Shown here in pieces: positions 21,701 to 31,500 of a stretch of DNA of 64,000 bases. This DNA comes from Symbiodinium kawagutii (Eukaryota; Sar; Dinophyceae; Suessiales; Symbiodiniaceae), in contig VSDK01013561.1 of assembly GCA_009767595.1 (NCBI GenBank), positions 93,185 to 157,184 of the forward strand, read 5' to 3'. The position numbers were made by a program, and so were the translations under genes. Below the pieces are notes generated by a model. It was not told where the DNA came from. It saw only the letters and a list, made by a program, of their open reading frames with translations, and ran no database searches. The stretch's first letter is position 1. Every line of letters begins with the position of its first letter.

Positions 21701-24700
21701 CGGTGGAGAATGGTTGATGAAATGGTAAATAACAGGATTTCTATGGGTGAATTCTATGGTTAGTAACTGGTTGGTGGTTTGATGAATGGTTGATTCCTGG
21801 TTGATTCATGGTTGACTGGTAGTTGCGAAATCACCGTAGAAATCACCACAGAATTCCCCATAGAAATCACCATAGAAATACCCATAGAATTCGCGATAGA
21901 AATAACCCTTCTTAACTACCTGTCAGAGTCAGGATACTATTATAAATACTTTGTTGATGATCCTCACTGTTAGAATAGTATCCTGATACTATATATATAT
22001 ATCTATATAACCATTCTATCACATAATAATGTATAATAATTGTTAATTATATTTAACGATTCAACATTTCCGATGAATAATAGAATGGTTACAACCATTA
22101 TTAGATTATAAACTACTATTAAGCAGCATAAATCTCTCATCTATTGGTTATAACCATTATTCTAATATTACGCGCAGACCCCGTGGTTTGCCCGGAGGGC
22201 AAACCACGGCTGTCGTGCGTGTTGAACATTGCTCGAAGAATCAGTGAGAAACACTGGCTATACGCAGTGATTTAGGGTTTAGGGTTTTAGGGTTTGGGTT
22301 TTAGGGTTTAGGGTTTTAAGGTTTTAGGGTTTAGGGTTTTAGGGTTTAGGGTTTAGGGTTAGGGATTCTTGATTCTCAGAGTTTCAAAACAACGGGCCTG
22401 CGCAGGGTTTTGAACAGTTGACAAGACTCACTTCTGGGCAGGTCTTATGGTCACGGGCAAACCATAGGGTCTTGCCGTAATATTAGACCGCCATTATTAT
22501 CGATAAGACTGTAATAATGCTTATAACTAACCTGGTATCTCATGAGATGGTTATATGACTATGTTATATGATATGGTAATACTAATCATTCAATACCTGG
22601 TATATGGATATGTTATATGTTCATCTCTGTAATACGAATGGTAATAATGGCTATATGCCCCTGGTTCCCCCATCATTCACCATTAGTTTCCCTATAGTTT
22701 GTTGGTTATTACCATGAAATTGGTTGGTTAACTGCTTGACCCAGCTCGCCATTTGTCGCCGGTATATCCCCTACTATTATTACGGCAAGACCCTATGGTT
22801 TGCCCGTGACCACAAGATCTGCCCAGAAGTGAGTCTTGTCAACTGCTCAAAACCCTGCGCAGGCCCCTTGTTTTGAAACTCTGAGAATCAAGAAGCCCTA
22901 ACCCTTAACCCTAAAACCCTAAAACCCTAAACCCTAAAACCCTAAACCCTAAAACCTTAAAACCCTAAACCCTAAAACCTAAACCCTAAAACCCTAAACC
23001 CTAAATGACTGCGTATAGCCAGTGTTTCTCACTGATTCTTCGAGCAATGTTCAACACGCGCAGACACCCGTGGTTTGCCCTCCGGGCAAACCACGGGGTC
23101 TGCGCGTATTATTACATATCATCCCCTATTATTAACCATTATGACCAGCTGGTTAACCATGGTTGTTGGTTGGTTAACTGCTTGACCCAGCTCGCCATGT
23201 CTGAATACAGACTGCATCTCATCACCAAGCTCTTCACCCCGCCTCAAGCTCCAGGACTGCGCGCGGCGCAGCAGGGCCAGCTCTTCGGGATCGATGCCTG
23301 ACCCGGAGAGATGAAAGCAGCAGGGTGTCAAAACCGGTGAAAAAACCGTGATTTTTTTGGGGGGAAACCATAGGATTTTCATCGATGTTCATCGATTTTC
23401 TATGGATTTTCAATGGATTTCCATGCATTTTCATGGATTTTCTAGGGTGTTCTATGGATTTTCTATGGTTCACTGGGAGTTTCCGAGTGAAAACGTGGGA
23501 TTTTCGATGGAATTTCGATGGATTTTCTATGGTTGCTTAGTAGGAAGTCATCAACCATGGGTTTTCTATGGTGAACCGTGGCTAATCATAAGGGATGATA
23601 AAAACCAAAAATATCGTTGACTGGTGGTTAACTGATGGCTGATTACGCGGCTAACTAGTGTTTAACAAGTGGTTAGCTAGTGATTAACTAGTGGTTGACT
23701 AGTGAGTACCTGGTTGTTGAGTACTGTGTTTGGTTGCCGTTAAATACATCACCATAATGATTGCTACTGATGAATAATGGTTGAAAATTGGTCAATAGCG
23801 GTCAAAAATGATTGAATAATCTCTATATATCGCTATAATGGTGAATTCAAGGTGAACAAGTGGTTCAACTGTGCTGATCTAAAGTCTTAAATGTGGTTAA
23901 ATGATAGTCAGTATGATAGTTGGCAAAATAACACTCTTCAAAACTCTTGTGTCAACCGCTTATGATTTGATTATGGATGAGTTGGTTGAGGCTTGTCATG
24001 GATCGCATAATCGCCACCAAAAAGAAGGTGGGAATGGTCAATAGTAAACTTTGGTGCTTTCAGATGCTTGAAGGACATAAACGAATCGCACACCGCTTAA
24101 TAATGTCAAATAATGATTTAATCAGTAATGCCCTTGTGATTGTTGGCTGAACGGTAAGCTTCTGGTTCCTTTCTGGCGGTGGTCAATTCAGGAATGGCGG
24201 TGAATGACAACTAATACTTAAGAATTCTAATACTGGGTAAGGATGGTGCAAGCAGTCATGCAACTGTTTCATAATGACTGGGATCATTCGTCCGATACGG
24301 GTGAATCATGGATAAACAATTGTGGTAGATGGTTGGATTTCTTGGGATATATTGGGTTCATACTTTGGTGATTAAATGATCTTTTCAATTGTGGACATAT
24401 CTCCAAAACCTTGGCTGTTTGCGTCCTGTCGATCAGTTTGGGCTTCTATTTGATGGTCTCTCAATTCATAGGGGTACCCAAAGTTATCATCCCACAGTCA
24501 TCATTTATAATAATCCCTTCCCCGTATTACTAAAAGTCCCCAAAGAAAAAAATTGGCGTGGAATTCCGGATTTCTGTTTTTGTTTAATTGCGTTTTCAAT
24601 TTTGGCAATTGAAAATCAATAGGAAAACACGTTCATTCCAGAACGGTTTTTACCACCTAATTATAGCGATAGCCTGATCCTGAAAAAGAATCATTAGGGT

Positions 24701-27685
24701 CCTCTTTGTTCTTAGCAATATCTTAAATAGAATTCAAAAAAAACTCAATCTTCAAATCAAAATTTTATATAATTATTATTTATTATTATTGAGGAAATTA
24801 ATTGATTTTTAGCGGTAAGCTTCGAAATCCAATTCTAGATAATTTTAGCTATATTTTAAATCGAATTTAAGAATAAATTTAAGTAAGAATTTGAAATCGA
24901 AATTTGCTATTTTTATTAGACAAAAAAAGATTATTAGGGGTGTCCGTCCGGGACCCGCATAAGAAAAAAACCTAATAAAAAACTGCTCGCCTCGCTTACT
25001 ATTTGGGGGGGTATTTAGTATTAGGGGGAAGGGATCAATCAACCACGCATTTTATAAGGGAAAGGGGAAAGGGATTAATTGACCTAAAGTTGTCATCCCA
25101 TAATGATCATTTATAGTAACTAACCTCTCATTTTTTGGGGCTCCCTTTGTTGAGAAAACCTCTGGATGCACCCCTTTGAGAAACCAATCGAAGTGTTAGC
25201 ACCACCGCCAACCAGCGCTGGCAGACCGGTGATGTGCCGGTGATAAATCATCAGAAAGAGTCAACCACTGAACCAACCAGCCTCAAACTCACCCAGCGAA
25301 CCAACCACTTATAGTTGGTATATCCAACTATTGTTTGCTTATCAATGATGATGAACCATCATCGAAAAAACAGGATCATTGAACCAACTAACCTCAACCA
25401 ACCAACCTTAAGCTTGCACCTCAACACCAACCTTAACCTTAAGCAACCTCAACCAACCAACCTTAACCACGCTTAACTAACCTCACCGTCAACCAACCTC
25501 AACCAACCCCCCCCCCAGCACTTCAGCAAAGGCTCCGCTTTCCAAATCGATGCTCAACGGATCGATGGCATGATGACCATGGTGCCCGCCAAGTGCCTAG
25601 GGAAACGCGGGGAAACCAGGCAAGGGTAAACTAGGGGCGTCCATGGTGGATGACCATGTGATTGACATTGATCACCCATCATAATCAACAACCATGATTA
25701 GCCGTGACGTGTTGTGGTTGATCATGTTTCAGGGTTCTTTACTATCAACTATGATAAACCAGTATTAACCATTGCCAAGAACTACCAACCATTGTCAAGC
25801 ATTGCCAAGCACTACCAAGCATCACCAAGCATTGCAAACCGCTATCAACCTCTGCCAAGCACTACAAAGCATCATCAAGCACTACCAAGCATTGCCAAGC
25901 ATTACCAAACATTACCAATCATGACCAAGCATTGCCAACCATTTCCAGCAATATCAACCATTTGACCATGAATTGCCCCTGTTATCAATGATCATCAAGC
26001 ATAGCGTTTAACCATTGACAGCTTTTATAAGCTATTGTCATGATTCTATCATTAAAACATTATTGTTAAGCATAGGTTGAATGGTTAACCATTATCATTA
26101 TTAATAGCCATTGCTAACCTGGTCGGTGGTTTCAATCCCTTTGAAAAATATTGGTCAACCAGCCATGTGTTGATCATTACTCGGGACAATAAACATGTCA
26201 AGCAAACCACCAACCAGCTATTAAAAGCCATGGAGAACAATATTAATATCATTAGCCGTTGGTTGACCATTCTGAACAGTTGTTAACCATTATTACCCCT
26301 TATCCATTATTGTCCATTATTATCCATTATCAACCATTATCAACCATTATTAACCATTATTAGCCAGCTATCAACCAGCTATCAACCAGTCTTAACCATT
26401 GGTGCCCATTATGAACCAGCTGACAGCATATAACAGCCATTATTACTCATGATTAACCATTACCATTTCATTACCCATGATTAACCATTATCAACCAGTT
26501 ATTAACAGACATTGTTCACAGTCACTACTGTATCAACCAGTAGTCCAAGGAGACGATGCGAAGTGCCAAAGATGCACTAAACAGAGATGTTGAAAAGTGG
26601 ATCTCACAGCTCTTCAATCGGTTTCGTTCGAAAGGTTTGACATGTGATGACATAGGGTTTGATATGTGATGACATTTGGCTTCCATCTTTTTGCATGTCT
26701 TCTTTCATGTCTTTTTCATATGTTTTTAGTATCTTTTTCATGTCTTTGTCACAGTGGAGAAGCCGAAAAGGAGAACAACGAAAATGTCAATTCAGACTCT
26801 ACACTACTTACTGCCTCCAATGTTTCCATACATGTCCGATGGACTCTTGAGGTCCCACACTTGCGTGGATAAAACTATATGACTGTATCCTAAAACTACT
26901 CTCACGTGATGTCAGCACAGCATCAAACAAAACAAAGTCAATAGGAAAGGAAATCCGTCGAACAACCCATGACCCATTGCACTTCATTGCAACAGCAATG
27001 ATTTCCACTGAGCAACTCCTGTTGTGAAACACATGCCATGGCGATGATACACATCATGACCGTGGCCGAAAAACCCGGAGATATGGCTTCATCCATGGCC
27101 CAGTTAAGTGCGCACGACTTTCGTGCGCAGTGCATCATCAAGACCTTGGACCAACCAACGGGGGACCTGGTGGCCACAACGAGTTCCCAAGCCAACGCTG
27201 CCAAGAAGCCGAGGGCAGCGCCGGACGGTTATGGACATCCTGAGCCCAGCACATGAACTAATGATGCACATGCTGATTTCTCAAGTCATAGAGGTACCCC
27301 CAGTCATCATCCTTCTATAACCATTAATTGTTTTCATAGTGGTAGACCTCTTATAACGACTACGAGTAGTAGACTCCGACCGTTTTGGGGTTCCCTATTT
27401 GGCAGTGGGTCAAAAACCCGTACCCCTGGTTCCCCTATCATTAACCATTGTTTCCCTCATATTGTTGGTTATTATCCCCCTTTATTGGTTGGTTAATATT
27501 GACCCATAGCCATTTTGAGCAACCCCCAGGGCCCCATGTTTCATGGGCGCTGCTCACCATAGTGGACGGCCTCCCACCAGCTGCTGAGGAGTTCAGGATG
27601 GATCTCACGGTGGCAAACGAACAACGACTGTAGCGATTCCTGCAGGGCAAACACCTCCGTCCCTGCGAAAGCCACTGCACAGCGG
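18745..27685 (-). CDS. Gene model (middle), four candidate exons, unknown protein
   Basis: Minus-strand islands 27558-27685, 23187-23297, 21109-21162 and 18745-18871. Their phases agree in that order, but introns are long and exons may be missing. Readings: TEVFALQESLQSLFVCHREI (donor GTGAGC); IDPEELALLRRAQSWSLRRG (donor GTCAAG, three quarters G/C at third positions); LESVRWGRPLFAFENGI (donor GTAACT); GTLLQPKPWKEVELHEAG (donor GTGAGG). No family recognised. The 21.1-kb island also has a good plus-strand reading (21105-21171, donor GTAAGA), so its strand is not settled. Confidence 0.42.
18908..19012. repeat. Family-c element
   Basis: Starts GGGCTGTTTCTCAAAC and ends CCTATTTTCAGAAACCACC; directly beside the 18.8-kb island. 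Confidence 0.6.
19326..19351 (+). repeat. (TA)n microsatellite
   Basis: About 13 TA units. Similar TA runs occur at 29160-29250, 35115-35138, 40000-40140 and 51860-52180. Confidence 0.95.
19562..19640 (+). repeat. Short tandem array, GGGTTAACATCC core
   Basis: Four to five units of about 20 bp. The following 100 bp end like a family-b right end (TTAATATTGACCCATAGCC). Confidence 0.85.
19740..21100. other. Non-coding repeat-rich span
   Basis: A family-c copy (20488-20594), ACCAGCTATT and AACCATTA tandem-like sequence and a weak island near 20310-20420. No gene supported. Confidence 0.6.
20488..20594. repeat. Family-c element
   Basis: CATATGGTGGTTTCCTCTAA at the left; TTTTGAGAAACCACCATATA at the right. 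Confidence 0.7.
21284..21692 (+). repeat. 11-bp minisatellite, TTGATGAATGG
   Basis: About 37 near-perfect units, with rare TTGACTGATGG and TGGATGAATGG variants. Frames through it are artefacts. Confidence 0.97.
22270..22374 (+). repeat. Interstitial TTTAGGG-type array, left arm
   Basis: TTTAGGG mixed with TTTTAGGG and a few variants. TTTAGGG is the plant-type telomere repeat also reported for dinoflagellates. Confidence 0.9.
22896..23005 (-). repeat. Interstitial CCCTAAA-type array, right arm
   Basis: Inverted counterpart of the left array, with the same 7/8-bp mixture. Confidence 0.9.
23385..23540 (+). repeat. Imperfect TTTTCTATGGA/TTTTCATGGA repeats
   Basis: About a dozen degenerate 11-14-bp units. 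Open frames here follow the repeat. Confidence 0.7.
23630..24530. other. Non-coding span
   Basis: TGGTTAACTAGTGG-like degenerate repeats, then unstructured sequence. No gene or hairpin element seen. Confidence 0.6.
24540..25070. other. AT-rich segment unlike its surroundings
   Basis: A/T-rich, with runs such as AAATTTAAGTAAGAATTTG, lacking the ACCA/TGGT motifs of the window. Short open frames on both strands do not look coding. May be an organelle-derived or foreign insert. Confidence 0.5.
25216..25239 (+). CDS. Possible 24-bp micro-exon
   Basis: Between ACCAG and GTGATA on plus: reading RWQTGDVP. Very short, could be chance. Confidence 0.22.
25519..25625 (+). CDS. Exon-like island on the plus strand
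   Basis: After a ten-C polypyrimidine tract and CAG; before GTAAAC. The frame HFSKGSAFQIDAQRIDGMMT has about 70% G/C at third positions. No family. If real, it lies opposite to the other models. Confidence 0.42.
25775..25960 (+). repeat. Degenerate ACCAAGCATTGCC tandem repeats
   Basis: 11-12-bp units repeated about sixteen times with substitutions. Confidence 0.75.
26119..26219. repeat. Family-a element
   Basis: CTGGTCGGTGGTTTCAA at the left, inverted at 26205-26219. Confidence 0.65.
26280..27050. other. Non-coding span
   Basis: AACCATTATC-type simple repeats to about 26530, then unremarkable sequence. No gene supported. Confidence 0.55.
27056..27227 (+). CDS. Exon-like island with ATG start
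   Basis: Plus-strand frame MTVAEKPGDMASSMAQLSAH, 57 residues, about 70% G/C at third positions, ending before GTTATG; it could join 29285-29394 (phase 1 to 2). A minus reading with an acceptor (CTTGGCAG) is also possible. Confidence 0.38.
27398..27513. repeat. Family-b element
   Basis: GGCAGTGGGTCA at the left, TTGACCCATAGCCATTTT at the right; its left end runs into a family-c-like piece (27275-27398), giving a composite. Confidence 0.7.
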
Positions 27686-27747
27686 CTTGCCTAGAATCAG
27701 TGAATCCGGTTGGATCCTTTTGGTGATTTTGGTGTTGCTGTTCTTGT

Positions 27748-27801
27748 TCCTGGTTGGTTGGTTGGTTGGTTGGTTGCTTGCTTGCTTGTTTGCTTGCTTA
27801 A
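27748..27801 (+). repeat. TTGG/TTGC tetranucleotide repeat
   Basis: Seven TTGG units followed by TTGC and TTGT units. Confidence 0.9.
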
Positions 27802-27849
27802 GATTGATTGACTGCTTGATTTATTGATTGTTACGATTATTGGTTTCAC

Positions 27850-28087
27850 CTCGCGAAAGCCGAAGCTATAGAAAAGCATGGTCCGCAACCAGCAGAAGTC
27901 TTTGCCCTTAGAGGTTTCACTTGGACGAAATGAATCGATTCCCAGGCCGCAGACCTCCAGGAGGGCTGACCCCAGTGGTGTCCGGTGAGCCCAGGGCTGC
28001 CAAGCGACCACATGTTCCCCTTCCAGCTCAAGATTCCTGGCGATCCGGTGGTGGCTTGACCAGCTTGCCATGGTTTTGCTTGGCACA
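27850..28087 (-). CDS. Candidate exon, 238 bp, unknown protein
   Basis: Minus frame open for 79 codons between an AG acceptor at 28088-28090 and donor GTGAAA; readings include RIARNLELEGEHVVAWQPW and KGKDFCWLRTMLFYSFGFRE. It is tryptophan-rich, with about 68% G/C at third positions. It fits after 28285-28388 in phase; its link to 27558-27685 does not fit with the plainest donor. Confidence 0.5.
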
Positions 28088-28098
28088 CTGGTTGGCAT

Positions 28099-28136
28099 CA
28101 TCATCATCATCATCGTCGTCGTCGTCGTCGTCGTCG

Positions 28137-28170
<34 letters not shown>
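28099..28170 (+). repeat. (TCA/TCG)n trinucleotide repeat
   Basis: About 24 triplets, TCA-TCG-TCA. It sits just before the 27850-28087 exon on the minus strand; the long methionine/threonine frame through it is an artefact. Confidence 0.95.
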
Positions 28171-28284
28171 CCTCATCATCAAAATGTTTTTTTCAGCTAT
28201 AGAACGGGGCGAAAACTTGCTGTAAAGATGTTTTCGCAGGATCTGATTCTGTGCTTTTTCTCCCTTGCCATTCCATGTGTTGAC

Positions 28285-28388
28285 CCACCAGGGAAGCCCA
28301 GGTCGCAACTGAGCACCCCAGCTCTGACGTATTCTTGTTTCGCGGACGCCTCGAACCGCTCGAGCCATTGGGTGCCCTGGTACACCCG
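28285..28388 (-). CDS. Candidate exon, unknown protein
   Basis: After CCAAG, before GTCAAC (or 28289, before GTGGGT). Reading GTQWLERFEASAKQEYVRAG, about 80% G/C at third positions. All three minus frames are open, so the frame choice rests on composition. Confidence 0.48.
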
Positions 28389-28422
28389 CTTGGTGAAGTG
28401 GTGCTGGTGGATAAACGATGAT

Positions 28423-28534
28423 AAATGGTGGTTTCTTAAAACATGGATGCCCCCAAATCATCCAGTTGATCAACCATTTATAGTAAGAAACCAGCCATAA
28501 CTTTGGGTTTCCAAAAATGGCTTGAGAAACCATC
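28423..28534. repeat. Family-c element
   Basis: AAATGGTGGTTTCTTAAAAC at the left; GGCTTGAGAAACCATCG at the right. Confidence 0.65.
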
Positions 28535-28576
28535 GATCCAACACTGGACCCTGGGACCCTGAGGTCATTGAGGTAC

Positions 28577-31500
28577 CAAATAAATCAATTCCACTTCCTG
28601 CGGATGGAAAACGGTGTGCCTCCAGCATTTCCAAAGTTACACTTGACTTCAGTTGGAAAAGCAATGGGCCAACCATATGGCTGTGGGTCAGTTCACCCGG
28701 TACCCCTGGTTCCCCCATCCCTATTATTGTTGGTTATTATGCCCCATTGTTGTTCGTCAATATTGATCCATAGCCATGTCAGAGGCCAACTCATCTAGAA
28801 AACAGGACATGATCAGCTGGGAAAGGTCAACCAAACATTTGTCTGTTAGTGACCAAATGTTTATCCATATCATTAGTAACCACTATCAACCGGTAGTAAG
28901 CACTACTCAACCATCAATCAAACCTTAGCAAACAATCTTACCCGTTAGTAACCATTCATCTGCTGTTAGTGTACGGTGACCATTGATCAATCCTGAGTAA
29001 TTACGCATGAACCAACCAGTAGTGACCATTAACCAACTAGTAGAACCCGTTAATCAACCAGTAACGATTAATCAACCAGTACAGTAACAATTAATCAACC
29101 GGTAGTAACCATTATTGAACATTCATGATTATGTATCACTGTATACTGCATAAATATCTGTATATGTATGTATATATAAATATCTATATATATATATGTT
29201 TATAAATATACATATATATATATATGTTTATACATATATATATATACATGCGTGTGCGTGTTTCACCCCATGAAAAATACTTAGATATGTTCAACGCTGA
29301 CATCAATGTCACAGTGGCATCAGAATTCACCGACCGTGACCGCCAGCTGGCAACCAATGGTGGCACCCCAAAAAAGGCGCACGGAACTTATCAGGTGTTG
29401 AAACAGTTTCGCATCTCGTAGATTCAATGTTGGATAGTTGGCTATAGGTCAATATTAAACGACCAGTAATGGTGGATAGTAGGTGGTTATAATGGTTAAT
29501 AATAGGGGATAACAACTAGCAACTATAGGGGATATAATGGCATATGCCAGCTATACATGGCTATGGGTCAAGCAGTTAACCAACCAACTAATGGGGGTTA
29601 ATAACCAACAAACTATAGGGAAACCAACCATTTTTGGGGTTCCCAAACTGGCTTGAGAAACCGCTATAACAAATCTGGGGCGGCTTTGTCCACAGCCACG
29701 GTGGTCAGTCCTGGCAGTTCCCCTGTGAATCATAGTCATTCTTGGTGGGTTCAGGGGTACCACGATTTGTGAAAACCCGATGCAGATAGGGCTTAAGGAG
29801 TACGCCTTCATGAAAACCAACTGGCTGTGGGTCAGTTCACCCCGTACCCCTGGTGCCCCCATCATTCACCATTAGTTTCCTACAAATGATTCACATTGGA
29901 TGATTTGGGGGTACCCCTATTTTGAGAAACACCCATATACCTATTAATCAGCTAATTTGATAAGCATAAACCATGATTTCTACCATTCTATCAGCTACAG
30001 ACCCTAGATTTAGCCTCCTATGGTTGTCTCATACCACTCGATTTCGATTGTATCACCAGTATCAACCACCGTGATCACCACACCTGCCACCATCAGTGAT
30101 CCGGACGCCGTGCGCCTCACAGTGGATCGAGACATGAAGGATCTTCCAGAGGCGTCCACCTCAACTGACGCTCCAAGCTGATGTAATCATGACATACTTC
30201 CATATGATCGTACATATATGCTGGTTTCTTGAAATAATTACAGGGATTTAACCAACAATAATGGTTGATTTACCAACAATAATGGTTAAACAACTACTAT
30301 ATGGCTGTGGGTCACTATTAATCACCAATATATGGTGGTTTCTTGAAAATAGAGGTCTTCCAAAATGGTTGGTTCATTGCTACAAGGGGTAAGTAGAGGA
30401 TGACTTGGGGGTCGTCTATCTTGAGAAACACCCATATATATGTATATACAGTAACTTATATTGTATACACATATGAAAATGTTTATAGGAATATGTGTCT
30501 ATTCATACACATATTTCTCGATTAAAATTTATGAGTATATTCATTTATACTATACTGTTATTTTATTATCGTCTATTTATATGTTCATCTTATGTGTTTT
30601 ATGTATTCAAATATTCATTTGTGCAAGCATAGCCCTTTGCATCTTCATGCCATTTTTGTTGGCTCTGCAATTATTCAGGCACTTGGCAAGTCACGTCTGC
30701 AAGACAACACAAGCGACAGACTTAGCCTGAGACTTTGGGACGCTGGAGTGACATATGCGCAGCCTTTCTTGTTTGAACAATATGGCGGGGGGGGGGTCAA
30801 TATTAACCAACCAGTAATGGGGGCTGAGAACCCACAATAATAGGCTATTAACCCACAATAATAGGCAAGATACTGGTGAATGATGGGGAACCAAGGGTAC
30901 TGGGTTTTGACTCACAGCCATATCTCTCCGTTACAGCGCTGCAAGCTGTACAATATGAATCAAGGAAGTTGGTCTGGGCAACTTTAATTGGCAGCACTGG
31001 AAATACCATTCCTGCTTGGTTGTTGAACCACCCCTATGAAAAAATGTGCTTGCCAACCAATCAACCGTTTGGTAATAAAGTTGACAACCTATCAGCATCA
31101 CCGATGGTTGCCCTTTCTTTAGCCGATCCTCTGGCACCCATCCTGGGACCTTGAACCAATCCACGAAACACCGGTAAACCGTCCCAACGAAACACTGCTT
31201 GATAGGTGCTTGTTCACAGGTACTGGGGTGGCTTGGCTAGTGGAATATGCCTCATTCTGTCTACGGCTTAGCCATTTTAACACCTGGTGGTTGGCAGCAA
31301 ATAGAAAAACCAGGAACAGCCTATGAAAAACCTGTTAAAAACCATGAAGAAAACATGAAACACCTATGAAAAACCATGAAAAACCTGTGTGAAAAAACAT
31401 GAAAAACCTTTGAGCAACCATGAAAAACCTATGAAAAAACCATGAGAAACTTATGGGAAACCTATGATGACCAGCTCCATAGTACTGAGAAAGAGCAGTG

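Larger units (their letters stand above)
22166..23110. mobile_element. Fold-back element with TTTAGGG-type arrays in both arms
   Basis: Two inverted arms of about 320-330 bp (22166-22487 and 22776-23110) around a 290-bp centre. Each arm, from outside in: a 12-bp-stem hairpin (CCGTGGTTTGCC) next to CGCGCAGACC; a conserved unique segment (GAACATTGCTCGAAGAATCA); an array of TTTAGGG/TTTTAGGG at 22270-22374, reversed at 22896-23005; a second unique segment with GAGTTTCAAAACAA; and an inner hairpin motif ending CTTGCCGTAATA. No ORF. The arms match closely, so it is young or gene-converted. Not a chromosome end: the arrays face each other inside unique DNA. Confidence 0.85.

Noticed and set aside
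22270..22374. Chromosome end or fusion point because of TTTAGGG arrays.
   Set aside because: Arrays are short, mixed 7/8-mer, and embedded with conserved unique segments in an inverted-repeat element that has a relative at 45.35 kb.
27499..27520. CCATAGCCATTTTGAG resembles the dinoflagellate spliced leader (CCGTAGCCATTTTGGCTCAAG).
   Set aside because: It is the right end of a family-b element; other copies continue differently after CCATAGCCAT. No splice-donor or snRNA context.
29160..29250. Tyrosine/isoleucine-rich ORFs here and at 51.8-52.2 kb.
   Set aside because: Translations of TA/TATG microsatellites.
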